Source: Aeromonas simiae
GTDB lineage: Bacteria > Pseudomonadota > Gammaproteobacteria > Enterobacterales > Aeromonadaceae
Direction: 5' to 3'
Length of the DNA stretch: 64,000 nucleotides
NCBI RefSeq assembly: GCF_000820125.1
Contig: NZ_CDBY01000058.1
Span: 1 to 64,000 of the forward strand
Shown: piece after piece, positions 1-8,395 of the stretch
How the letters are laid out: each line of letters begins with the position of its first letter
Position numbering within the stretch: the first letter of the stretch is position 1
Program-made: the position numbers and the translations under genes
The notes under the pieces: model-generated
Seen by the model: only the letters and a program-made list of their open reading frames with translations
What the model was told of the DNA's origin: nothing
Database searches by the model: none

Positions 1-74
1 AATGAGGGGATCTCTGAGGGTTTGCAGGTGTAAAAATCTTCAACCAGACTTTTGCATAAATGAGAAAAGGCATC

Positions 75-86
75 GTCAGATCTGAC
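75..86. promoter_or_regulatory. 12-bp perfect palindrome, possible operator
   Basis: GTCAGATCTGAC is a perfect inverted repeat about 40 bp before a gene for a small helix-turn-helix protein. Autoregulation by that protein is only inferred from the position. No convincing -10/-35 pair was seen around it. Confidence 0.25.
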
Positions 87-127
87 AGTTGACTCAATAA
101 GAGCGCGGGGGTCAGCAGGAGCCCCAA

Positions 128-508
128 ATGAAAAAACCCAAATTGGCAGCAGATACGGCGGCTATGATGATAGCCACCGAGTATGTGATGGCGTCAAAAG
201 TAGCTATACGAGCGCTAATGAAACGCCGGGGGTTGAACAGCTCGGATGTGGCTCGCCTTATCAGCGTCAATCCGGGGACCGTCAGCCGCTGGCTATCCAG
301 CTCCAGCGGCCACTTCTTTGATTTGCATCACTATGCCCTGCTCTGCATTCAGCTGGGCATCCCTCCCGCCACGTTGCTGCCACCAGCGGAATGGACTGAC
401 GGAGGACTGCAAGCCAGCCTAAAGTACATCATCACACTCCCTGAGAAGGAACTCGCTTTTCTCATCGCCGTCAAAAAGCTGGCTGATGACTGCTACACGG
501 GCCATTAA
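128..508 (+). CDS. small helix-turn-helix regulator at the prophage left end
   Basis: This 126-residue protein has a Cro/C1-type helix-turn-helix at about residues 29-58, with the motif SSDVARLISVNPGTVSRWL. The rest is hydrophobic and helical without a recognised domain. An AGGAG ribosome site precedes the ATG. It is the only rightward gene in the left third of the prophage and runs convergently into the tail-fibre cluster, with stop codons overlapping by 4 nt, as lysogenic-conversion (moron) genes often do. It could instead regulate genes to the left of the window. The DNA-binding role is fairly safe; the target is unknown. Confidence 0.6.
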   Translation: MKKPKLAADTAAMMIATEYVMASKVAIRALMKRRGLNSSDVARLISVNPGTVSRWLSSSSGHFFDLHHYALLCIQLGIPPATLLPPAEWTDGGLQASLKYIITLPEKELAFLIAVKKLADDCYTGH

Positions 509-822
509 ATCTCCAGCGGCCAGAGCCGCTCCTGCTCCAGCATGGCCAGCCTGACGGCCTCGCTCAGTTGCGTGCGCGTCACGTCGCGCACAGTGTTATC
601 AGCCAGTACCCAACGGGCGGTATCATCCGGCCCCATCGCGTCAGCGCGGCGCATCATGCGTTGCTGGCTCAGCTCGTCGCCGTCAAATCGCAGACCATCC
701 ACGGCCACGACGATCGCGTCCACGGCGGCCTGCCGCTGCGCCTTGCGCGCATCACGCGCATGGCGTTCCCGCTCTGCTGACTGCATCTCTGCCGTGATCT
801 GCTTGCTCCAATCGATACTCAT
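505..822 (-). CDS. tail fibre assembly protein, DUF4376-like
   Basis: This 105-residue protein carries the pattern FDGDELSQQRMMRR followed by WVLADN and a C-terminal threonine/leucine-rich helix. That pattern is typical of DUF4376 domains found at the C-termini of phage tail-fibre assembly chaperones. It is the last gene of the late operon. Its start overlaps the stop of the preceding gene in an ATGA arrangement, so the two are probably translationally coupled. By position it should help fold or attach the tail fibre made from 1169-2542. Family assignment is by eye; a structural role rather than a chaperone role cannot be excluded. Confidence 0.6.
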   Translation of the reverse strand: MSIDWSKQITAEMQSAERERHARDARKAQRQAAVDAIVVAVDGLRFDGDELSQQRMMRRADAMGPDDTARWVLADNTVRDVTRTQLSEAVRLAMLEQERLWPLEI

Positions 823-1145
823 GGCATCACCTCCGACTCGGTCTCATAGGGCGGCAGGGGGACGGGGCCATCCATTACCGTCATCGGTACAGCGAAGGCG
901 GCAGGGAACAGTGTTTCACGCGGGGCATGCGCCCCGTGGGGAACGCGGAGAGTCAGGGATATTTCCCCGTCCGTTCGTGTCACATCCGATGCAATCCACG
1001 GGGAGTCGATGGCGGAAACGGGCAAAATATCGCCCTCACCCAAGGGGGTGAAATCCAACACCGAACCGTTGAGCTCCAGGGCGTCCCCACGCACTTCGGC
1101 TATTAGGCGATCATCGGTACTAAAGGGGCTCAATTTGATTTTCAT
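819..1145 (-). CDS. conserved phage protein of the tail-fibre cluster
   Basis: A 108-residue, mostly beta-predicted protein with no family I recognise. It lies 23 nt after the tail fibre gene and overlaps the DUF4376 gene by 4 nt, in the usual place for tail-fibre accessory proteins in lambda-like phages. The sequence is acidic, with a proline-rich end. A role in fibre assembly or capping is inferred from position only. Confidence 0.5.
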   Translation of the reverse strand: MKIKLSPFSTDDRLIAEVRGDALELNGSVLDFTPLGEGDILPVSAIDSPWIASDVTRTDGEISLTLRVPHGAHAPRETLFPAAFAVPMTVMDGPVPLPPYETESEVMP

Positions 1146-1168
1146 CTACTGTTTGCCTTCAACGTTGA

Positions 1169-2542
1169 TTAGTGCCAGCGGCCAATGACCCCCACCAAGA
1201 GGGTGCCGCTGAAGCTGGCCATGGATAACCCGCCCTGAAGGACGTAGCTAGAATATGACATCCCTTGCGTCGTCAGCACCGGCCAAGGCCGGTTACCGCC
1301 GCTGCCATACAGAACCTCTGCGAAGCTGCGTGCCACACCGACAAAATTTACGGGATAGTTCACCGTTACCAAGGCTGAGCTCTGGAATATCCCCCCCACA
1401 GCCGACGTAATAGCAAACGATGAAATAGACGGGTTGCAGAAACACACCATCAAGCCGCCCAAGAACTTGATGTACATTCCGTTCGCGTTTTCACCTGTTT
1501 CGACAATGGCGCCGGTGGGAAGCCCGCCCTCCTGGGAGACGGAGCCCACGGCGTTTTTGCTATCGAACTGCGTATAAATCAGGCCGGGGGAACTGTTCGC
1601 TGGGGTCTCAGTGCTGCCCGTATTGACAAGAGAGAGCTCGACACCAGGGCTGCATCGCGCCCGGATATACTGCGTGTAAATATTGCCAGGGGTGACATAA
1701 ATGTCATACACATCCCCCCCACCAGGATTGGTAAAGCAAATGTCTGAAAAAATAGCATTCTGCCTTCCCTGGTTTCGGGCGATAACGCCAATGGATTTGG
1801 GGCTGTTGTTAAACCCACGAATTATTATTTCCACTTTATGAGAAAACTTGTTGTACCCAGCATTCCCAAATAACTCGATTATTTCAGTCCGCCCTTGCGG
1901 AATAGTCACTGTGGCAATCTTGCACCAACTCAGCGACATCGGGAAATTCAGGAAGACCTCATGCTGCTTGGCTTCCATCGCCGCCCTGGCCAATGCCGCC
2001 GTTGTCGCCTTGCTCAGCAATGACTGAGCGAACGCGGGCAGGTCGATCAGTTTAGCCTCCGTACTGGAGTTGAACACGGGCAGCTTGTTTGCCGCCGGCA
2101 CCACGGCCTGCAACGCTTTGAGGGAGTCAGAGGTAGGCTGAAACGCCGACAGGGCCGGCACCTCTATTTTTTGCCCGTCAGGCGCCGTCAGCGGCACCAT
2201 CCCTGCACCCGTGAGCACTTGCTGCCAGCTATCGTACTGCCCCTGCGCATACGCCAGCTGCGCCGACAGCTCACGTGAGAACGCGGGGATCGTGCCCGTC
2301 CGCGTGATGTCGATGGCGTACGCCTGAGAGTTGGCCGTTACCCCCGCATAGACCACAACCAGGTACAGGACTGTGTCTGACTCCACGTAGTCGATTTCAT
2401 AGGCCTTGCCGTCCGGGCCATAGAAAGCGTGGCCCTTGTCGGGTTTGTAGACAGTACTCTTCCACTGAGTGCCGAAACCGGTCACCTTTTTACTGCCGTT
2501 CGTCACGCTGACCGTGCCAACGCGATACCATAACCCCGCCAT
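1169..2542 (-). CDS. tail fibre protein
   Basis: This 457-residue protein has an N-terminal segment (about residues 1-130) with the MAGLWYRVGTVSVTNGS opening that I associate with virion-attachment domains of side fibres in Aeromonas and related phages. A helical linker follows, then a glycine- and serine-rich beta region (about 190-457) that should be the receptor-binding part. It is preceded by a strong terminator that separates it from the gpJ-like gene, so expression probably depends on antiterminated late transcription. Host-range determination is inferred. The C-terminal half is the part expected to vary between related prophages. Confidence 0.75.
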   Translation of the reverse strand: MAGLWYRVGTVSVTNGSKKVTGFGTQWKSTVYKPDKGHAFYGPDGKAYEIDYVESDTVLYLVVVYAGVTANSQAYAIDITRTGTIPAFSRELSAQLAYAQGQYDSWQQVLTGAGMVPLTAPDGQKIEVPALSAFQPTSDSLKALQAVVPAANKLPVFNSSTEAKLIDLPAFAQSLLSKATTAALARAAMEAKQHEVFLNFPMSLSWCKIATVTIPQGRTEIIELFGNAGYNKFSHKVEIIIRGFNNSPKSIGVIARNQGRQNAIFSDICFTNPGGGDVYDIYVTPGNIYTQYIRARCSPGVELSLVNTGSTETPANSSPGLIYTQFDSKNAVGSVSQEGGLPTGAIVETGENANGMYIKFLGGLMVCFCNPSISSFAITSAVGGIFQSSALVTVNYPVNFVGVARSFAEVLYGSGGNRPWPVLTTQGMSYSSYVLQGGLSMASFSGTLLVGVIGRWH

Positions 2543-2553
2543 TGATAGCTCCT

Positions 2554-2580
2554 AAAAAAAAGCCCGGCACTAGGCCGGGC
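2554..2580 (-). terminator. intrinsic terminator between gpJ-like and tail fibre genes
   Basis: Read leftward, a 7-bp GCCCGGC/GCCGGGC stem with a 5-nt loop is followed by eight T residues. It lies inside the late operon. Confidence 0.8.
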
Positions 2581-2595
2581 AATGGATGTTAAACA

Positions 2596-5500
2596 TCAGG
2601 TCACGGAAATTAGCCACGTTGCCATGGCAGGGAATTGCACATTAGCGATTCGATCTCCCCCCACTTTTTCTACAGCAAACGTCACATTGGCGGTCGTGTT
2701 TGCGGGGATCTCAATCGCCGGCTGCAACCAGGCCGTGAACGGCGCATTCGATACCCCGGTCGTAAACTCGCCGGTGACCTGGGCGCTATCCACCTCAACA
2801 CCGTTTAGATAGCAGACAAGACGTATTCCAATCGTACCGAAACCGGACACGGCAGCCGTCGCCTGCACCCCTTTCACACAAATCAACACTCTTTTCCGGC
2901 GATATGCCGGAATAGATATATTCGCCGAGGCCCGCACCATTTTTGTTATATCCCCGTTGACTCTCGTCACGTCGAGATCAGCCAAAATAGTGCAATTTTC
3001 CTTTATCGTGACATTCTGGAATGTACCTGAATTAGCCAGCACATTTCCCTGAAACGTCCCGCTAGTGAAATAGACATCGCTGCCGTAAAAGCGGCCGCTT
3101 GAGTCAATACCGGCATTCCAGCGTTTGCCATACGCACTGAACGCACCACTGGCATTTTCACCCAGCCAGATATCCCCACCCCTGAATGAACCTCCCTCGA
3201 TCAACGAGCCCACCAAGTGCTGCACGTCGATATACTTGGCGATCACATTGCCGATCTCTGCCGTGTCCATCATGGCGTGGTTCATATAAACCGTGCCGTT
3301 TTTGATGATGAACGGGTTTCGCTTCGTCGTGATGCCTCCAGCACGCGAGAGCACGGCGAACACATCGGCGTCGATCACGAAGCTGGTCAGGATCGAGCTA
3401 TCGGCGGCCAGCGTGACCGCCAGGCCAAAGCCACCCCCGACTCCGTTGATCTGCGCCTTGGTGTACCATCCCGCCTCTACCTGCCCGGCGGTACTGGCCT
3501 GAGCCAACGCCACCGTCTGCACTGCGGCAGAGGTACTATCCGCCGTGGCCTGCACAGTATCCACCCGCTTACTCAGTGCCGAGTCGGCATTGGCCCTCGC
3601 CGTCGCCTCGCTCTGGATGGCTGCCACATTGGCCCTGTCACCCGCCTCGTATTCGGCGCGCATCACCTGCTGCTGCTGGGAGAGCGCCTCATCGGCGGTG
3701 GACATCGCCGTCTTGGTCTCCAGTATCTGGGCCGAGAGACTGGCATCCGCTGCCTGGTACTCGACCTGGATCAGCTCCACGGTCTGGGCCGTGGCTTGCT
3801 GCTGGTCAGCCAGCACCTTCTGATCCCGGCGGATCTGGCCGGATGCCTGCCGCTGCCGGGTTGCCTCGGCGGCGGCTCCCAGCGCACCGAGGATTTGCGC
3901 CTCGGCGGCGATGTCCACGCTAGCGTTGATCCCCTCGAATTTGCTGGACAGAGATGAGCCATCACCGGTCACCACCTGCTGCAACTCGGTGATGGCTGCC
4001 GTGTGGCCACCGGTCAACGCCTCCAGCGATGTGAGGCGCTGAGCCTGCGCGCCGTTCGCTGTGGCCACAGCCTGAGACAACTCGGTGATGGAGGCCGAGA
4101 TCGTCGCGTCCGCCTGCTGCAGTGCGGCCTTGACCTGCTCGACGCGCTGAGCATTGGCTTCGGTTGCCGAGGTGTTGGCGCCGATCTTCTGCTCGGCGGC
4201 GGCCAGGCGCTGGCCCTGGGCATCCACTTCGCTCTTTGCGGCTTTCTGGGTCAAGGTGGCATTGGTGGCGTCCAGAGTCTGGCTGACTTGCGTCACCCGA
4301 TTGCCGAGCTCATCCATCTCCGACTTCGTGGCCGTCTGTGACAATGTCCCATGCATGCCATCGATCTGCTGCTCGACAAATGTCAGGCGCTCGAACTCAT
4401 CGCCGATCTCGGCACGAGTCACGCAGGTGTTGACGATCCCCTCGACAGCATCCAGATGCTGGCTGACCGCTGTGATTTCGGCGCCAAGTTCGGAGCGCAC
4501 CGCGTTGACCGCGTCCATGGTGATTTCACCTGTTGTCGGGTCAACGCTGAACACCGCATTTCGAAAGTCAGCGAAATCCACGCTGTAGCGGTCGATGCGC
4601 TGGCGCAACTGCTCTTGCACCAGGGAGACGTTGACGTAGTTCTCGCCGAGCTGGTTCTGGGCATTTTCGAGCAGGGTTTTGACGTCCTGCTCGCGTTGGT
4701 CCAGCGCGGTCAGCGCACTGCCCAACTCAGAAAGCGAATCGCTGATCCCCGGAATGTCGGCGATCGGCTTGCGCAGCTCCTCACGCAGATGCTCGGCGCC
4801 GATCTCCCCGTCCAGCACATCCAGGATCGAGGCGGCGTCATACGTCGTCCGCGCCCGCGCGGCGAGCAGGCCCGACTTGCCATAGGCGTTGACCGCCCGC
4901 AGCCAGACGAAATACTCGGTATCCGGGCGCAGGCCCTGCAGGGTCATGTAACTGGCAATTCCCGCCTGGTTGGCCTTCTCCATCACCTCACCAATGGGGT
5001 GATCGATATGGCTCCACCACCACTCACACAGCACGCCGTAATCGTGCCCGCCAGCGAAACGGGGGCGCAGGGCCAGCGACCAGTTTCCCGCCTCCACGTC
5101 CACACCGATCGGGGTCGCCGGCACGGCAACAATGAAATTCACCGCGGCGACGGGGGACGGCGCACCCGTCATGGCGATCGCCCTGACCTGCGCGGTATAG
5201 TTTCCGGCGGCCAAGCCGTTTACACGGCAGGATTGACCCGGAACCTGGGCCGTCATCACCGTCACCGGGGCGGCGCCCGGAGTCAGGCGCTGAATGATCA
5301 CCTGGTTGTAATTGACAGTGCCGCTGTTGCGCCAGCTGAGCACCCCCTGCACGACATCACCGACCGCCTCCACGTCATAACGCAGCTGATCCGGCATCGC
5401 CACGCCGCCTGTCGGCAGCGATGTGATCTCCGGGCGTTCCATGGGTTTGCCGATGGCATCCGCCCAGAACAGCGGGGAGTCCTCACGCAGTGTCAGATCG

Positions 5501-6789
5501 ACCCCGCCATTGAGACTGAATGACCAGTCCGTGATCCGAAACTCAGCGCCATCAATGCCAAGCGCTGGAATGAACAACCGAATAGTCTGGCCAGGGCGAT
5601 AGCGCCAACCAGATAGATTGACGGAACACGTCAATGTTCTAGCCGCTCTACGCTGGCGCAGGATCACATTCGCAATACGCTGCGCTTGGTGTGGACTGGT
5701 TACACAGCGCAGATCCAGATCTTCCAGCATCGGAACGCCGCCATCCTCCTCCACCCACTCCGGCACGATGACTGCCGGGAAGTCAGTCTTTTTAAAGGTG
5801 ATCGGGTCAATGAAGGTGCCTGCAACCTGGTTGATTTTGTCACTGCTCGATGGCTCCGGCAGCAATTCCAGATCGCCGAGCAACTGATGGTGGCGCAGCT
5901 CGTCACTGGCGGGTCCATAGTAGGCGCCGGCCAGGATGCCGAACTTGCCGCCGATGTAGGTCGGCTGACCACAGCATGCCATGTGCAGGGCCTCCAGCAC
6001 TTTGGCGCGCGGCTCTGTCAGGTCGAATTCCACGTTGGTGGTATAGCGCGGCTCCACCTGGCCATCCGCGACCGTGACTATCTCGTCACAGATATTGGCG
6101 GCAACGATAAACTCGTCCATGCGGATCTCGTCATCGGGCACGTTGAGCCAGCTGCGATAGTAGTCGAGGATCACCAGGGCGCTGTTGGCACTCCACTTCC
6201 ACTTGCCATCGCGGGGATCCCATACCGACTTGCCGAACTTCTCCGCTTTGATATTGGGTAAACCGGCGGGGAACTTCTCGGCGTCAAACTTGAGCGAGAG
6301 GCGCAACCAGGTGATCCCCTGGCCTATCATGTCCTCCGTCCAGTCTGCGCACTTCTCCAGCATATAGGGGTCACAGGTCTGGCGGTCGGCATGCAGCTCC
6401 CAGCTGACCAGATCGCCATAGGTGCCGACCAGATCATCGCCGAGCCAGAGGTCGCCGATGCGGGTCAACTTGGTGCCAGCCAGCACCAGGACGAGGTGCA
6501 ACCACTCCCCCTCGTCCTGCTCTCCCTCTTCTTCCGCAGCAAAGCTCAGCAGGCCGGACGAGATCACCCGACCATAAACACAGCTCTTGTCACTGGCGGC
6601 CGCCCGCAGAACCTGACTTCGTTCGCTTGCACTTCGGTAGTCGCCGAGACTGGGCTTTTTCATGGTGAGCATCATTGTTGCGCTCATCACTGCCGTTCCG
6701 ATGGCGATAGCAACAGTCGCTGAGACAACTAGGGCTGATCCAGCGCCTGCGGCGATACCAGCAATAATGGGGATAGCTGCAGCAGGCAT
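2596..6789 (-). CDS. J: tail tip attachment protein J (host specificity)
   Basis: At 1,397 residues this is the longest prophage gene and matches lambda gpJ in length and place. A hydrophobic N-terminal region (about 1-45) precedes the conserved tail-tip domain (about 50-460). Two fibronectin III-like segments follow (about 465-655), then a long coiled-coil stretch (about 670-1090), and then a DUF1983-type segment around 1105-1185. The extreme C-terminus is beta-rich and probably contacts the receptor. It forms the central fibre at the end of the tail. The start abuts the stop of the upstream NlpC-like gene, as in lambda K-I-J clusters. Confidence 0.9.
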   Translation of the reverse strand: MPAAAIPIIAGIAAGAGSALVVSATVAIAIGTAVMSATMMLTMKKPSLGDYRSASERSQVLRAAASDKSCVYGRVISSGLLSFAAEEEGEQDEGEWLHLVLVLAGTKLTRIGDLWLGDDLVGTYGDLVSWELHADRQTCDPYMLEKCADWTEDMIGQGITWLRLSLKFDAEKFPAGLPNIKAEKFGKSVWDPRDGKWKWSANSALVILDYYRSWLNVPDDEIRMDEFIVAANICDEIVTVADGQVEPRYTTNVEFDLTEPRAKVLEALHMACCGQPTYIGGKFGILAGAYYGPASDELRHHQLLGDLELLPEPSSSDKINQVAGTFIDPITFKKTDFPAVIVPEWVEEDGGVPMLEDLDLRCVTSPHQAQRIANVILRQRRAARTLTCSVNLSGWRYRPGQTIRLFIPALGIDGAEFRITDWSFSLNGGVDLTLREDSPLFWADAIGKPMERPEITSLPTGGVAMPDQLRYDVEAVGDVVQGVLSWRNSGTVNYNQVIIQRLTPGAAPVTVMTAQVPGQSCRVNGLAAGNYTAQVRAIAMTGAPSPVAAVNFIVAVPATPIGVDVEAGNWSLALRPRFAGGHDYGVLCEWWWSHIDHPIGEVMEKANQAGIASYMTLQGLRPDTEYFVWLRAVNAYGKSGLLAARARTTYDAASILDVLDGEIGAEHLREELRKPIADIPGISDSLSELGSALTALDQREQDVKTLLENAQNQLGENYVNVSLVQEQLRQRIDRYSVDFADFRNAVFSVDPTTGEITMDAVNAVRSELGAEITAVSQHLDAVEGIVNTCVTRAEIGDEFERLTFVEQQIDGMHGTLSQTATKSEMDELGNRVTQVSQTLDATNATLTQKAAKSEVDAQGQRLAAAEQKIGANTSATEANAQRVEQVKAALQQADATISASITELSQAVATANGAQAQRLTSLEALTGGHTAAITELQQVVTGDGSSLSSKFEGINASVDIAAEAQILGALGAAAEATRQRQASGQIRRDQKVLADQQQATAQTVELIQVEYQAADASLSAQILETKTAMSTADEALSQQQQVMRAEYEAGDRANVAAIQSEATARANADSALSKRVDTVQATADSTSAAVQTVALAQASTAGQVEAGWYTKAQINGVGGGFGLAVTLAADSSILTSFVIDADVFAVLSRAGGITTKRNPFIIKNGTVYMNHAMMDTAEIGNVIAKYIDVQHLVGSLIEGGSFRGGDIWLGENASGAFSAYGKRWNAGIDSSGRFYGSDVYFTSGTFQGNVLANSGTFQNVTIKENCTILADLDVTRVNGDITKMVRASANISIPAYRRKRVLICVKGVQATAAVSGFGTIGIRLVCYLNGVEVDSAQVTGEFTTGVSNAPFTAWLQPAIEIPANTTANVTFAVEKVGGDRIANVQFPAMATWLISVT

Positions 6790-7191
6790 TTACTCAACTC
6801 TCCAGGCAAATAGGGGAACGACATCGGGGATGGGGCGGGCCCCCTGCTCGGTCATGGCCCATACCTGCCCCGCCCACATCACGGCGGCGGTCTGGCCGTG
6901 GGGCCCCTCGAACACCAGGGCGTCGCCGCGCTGGGCCATGGCCACCGGCACCCGCTCAAACAACGCATCGAGAGCGGCGGTAATGCTGCCATGGGTCTTG
7001 GCCAGAACCCGCTTGGCACCAGTCTCGGTGCTGTAGCGGCCACGATAGGCGGCGGCGGGATCCCTGTCGCAGGCAGCCAGGCAGACATCGGCCACGAACA
7101 AACAGCAGTCGTTTTCACCCCAACAAAAAGGCCGCTCGGAGGCGGCCTGAATGCACTGAATGATGCGGATTTGCCAGTCTGGATGGCGCAT
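6790..7191 (-). CDS. tail protein with NlpC/P60-like cysteine site (DUF6950-like)
   Basis: A 133-residue protein with a conserved WGENDCCLFVADV segment near residue 24, which gives the nucleophile cysteine of NlpC/P60-like folds. AQRGDALVF follows around residue 88, and a VMW segment near residue 104 is where the family's histidine would be expected. It sits immediately before gpJ, like lambda gpK. The family trims peptidoglycan during DNA entry or processes tail components. The histidine is not obvious by eye, so catalytic activity is uncertain, while the position as a tail-tip protein is secure. Confidence 0.65.
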   Translation of the reverse strand: MRHPDWQIRIIQCIQAASERPFCWGENDCCLFVADVCLAACDRDPAAAYRGRYSTETGAKRVLAKTHGSITAALDALFERVPVAMAQRGDALVFEGPHGQTAAVMWAGQVWAMTEQGARPIPDVVPLFAWRVE

Positions 7192-7193
7192 GG

Positions 7194-7778
7194 TCAGTCC
7201 TTATAAACGAAGCCTGGGGCGTCCTTCTTCGAGCCCCAAAAAATAGACCGGTCGGCCATCTCGTTCTGGAAGCGGAAGAAGCGATCACTGGGGTGAATGC
7301 GGCGGTGACTCTCGTCGGTGTAACGCTGGTTCAGCCCCTTCTGCCAATCCTCGAAGATGTTGGAGATGGTGAGCTGAATGGTGTTGGTCTTGCCGGCTTT
7401 TATGGGGGTCTGGGCGATCCGCCCCTTGAACTGCAGACTAGCATTGAGCGGCGTCCCATCGGGGCCCATCACCACTAGGTAGAGCCAGGCCATTCGATCC
7501 ACGATGCGCTCGCGCATTACCTCTGCCAGCATGCTGTCATCCAGCCCCCCCAGGGCCACCGTCAACTTGGTGGGCGAGGTGGAAAGCTGCTCTTTCTGTG
7601 GGCCGACAGACCCCATGGAGCCCACGCCGTAGTAGGTTTCCCCGCCGATCACCAATGGTCCAAGGCCGGAGTGAACGCGGCTGACGCCGCTTACAAGATC
7701 CAGCTTGAGCGCATAGAGCGCCGAGACGTGGGGCTGGTTCAGCGCGGCGACCACATCGGGATCAAGGCCAACGATCAT
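7194..7778 (-). CDS. minor tail tip protein, gpL-like position
   Basis: This 194-residue protein starts with MIVGLDPDVVAALNQP and is rich in beta strands. It resembles tail-tip proteins annotated in many lambdoid phages next to the NlpC-like gene, possibly of the DUF2163/DUF1833 group, but I cannot fix the family. A cysteine cluster like that of the lambda gpL iron-sulfur region is not visible. It overlaps the upstream gene by 4 nt, so translation is probably coupled. Confidence 0.55.
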   Translation of the reverse strand: MIVGLDPDVVAALNQPHVSALYALKLDLVSGVSRVHSGLGPLVIGGETYYGVGSMGSVGPQKEQLSTSPTKLTVALGGLDDSMLAEVMRERIVDRMAWLYLVVMGPDGTPLNASLQFKGRIAQTPIKAGKTNTIQLTISNIFEDWQKGLNQRYTDESHRRIHPSDRFFRFQNEMADRSIFWGSKKDAPGFVYKD

Positions 7779-8389
7779 GGGTAGAAGCTCTCCACGAAAG
7801 ACAGGGTCACATCGGTAAACACACCAGGGGAGCGCTGAAAGGTCACCGCCTTGTCGTCCCGCAACATGAAAACCCCGCTGGGACGGCTCACCGAAAGAGG
7901 GGTGCCGGATGGGTAGTCGCCACGCAGCATGGGGGCAACCCGGATCAGCGCGCCACCGCTCAGGTCTGAGGTAACATCGGCCAGCACCCGTTTCAGCTCA
8001 TCACCGATCTGGATCCAGTCGCCTACCTGTAAAACTTTGGTGCCCGGCGTCCAGCCGCGACTGGTAAACATCTTGCGCATCGCCAGCGCCTCCGTCACGA
8101 CCGGGACGCCGCGCACCGGCTGGGGACTACCGACCAGCCGAGCCCCAAAGTCCCAGAGGCGCACCCTGCCTGCCTGGCCATCAAGGGAGAAGACCAACGC
8201 CTCCAGTCGCCGGGCCTTGTCCACGGGCAGCCCCTTGAAGCTGACCTGCATCACGACTTTCGAACCAGGGGTTTCGACCGTCTGCACCGAGCCCGTCCAG
8301 GGAGACTCAAAGGATCGGGTCATGCTCTCCAGCCCCAGACTCATCTCGCCGGGGATCACGTCCACCGGCCAATCAATCACCTCAGCCAT
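7775..8389 (-). CDS. distal tail / minor tail protein, gpM-like position
   Basis: A 204-residue protein with SPWTGSVQTVETPG near residues 29-42 and a stretch on aligning length and box (EALVFSLDGQAGRVRLWDF). This arrangement resembles distal tail proteins that join the tube to the tip in siphophages. It follows the tape-measure gene and overlaps the next tail-tip gene by 4 nt. Assignment rests on gene order and the recognisable SPWTGS-type motif, not on a full family match. Confidence 0.6.
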   Translation of the reverse strand: MAEVIDWPVDVIPGEMSLGLESMTRSFESPWTGSVQTVETPGSKVVMQVSFKGLPVDKARRLEALVFSLDGQAGRVRLWDFGARLVGSPQPVRGVPVVTEALAMRKMFTSRGWTPGTKVLQVGDWIQIGDELKRVLADVTSDLSGGALIRVAPMLRGDYPSGTPLSVSRPSGVFMLRDDKAVTFQRSPGVFTDVTLSFVESFYP

Positions 8390-8395
8390 ACGTCC

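Noticed and set aside
1-127. The prophage left attachment site
   Set aside because: No copy of the tRNA-Ser 3' end is present here, so attL must lie further left.
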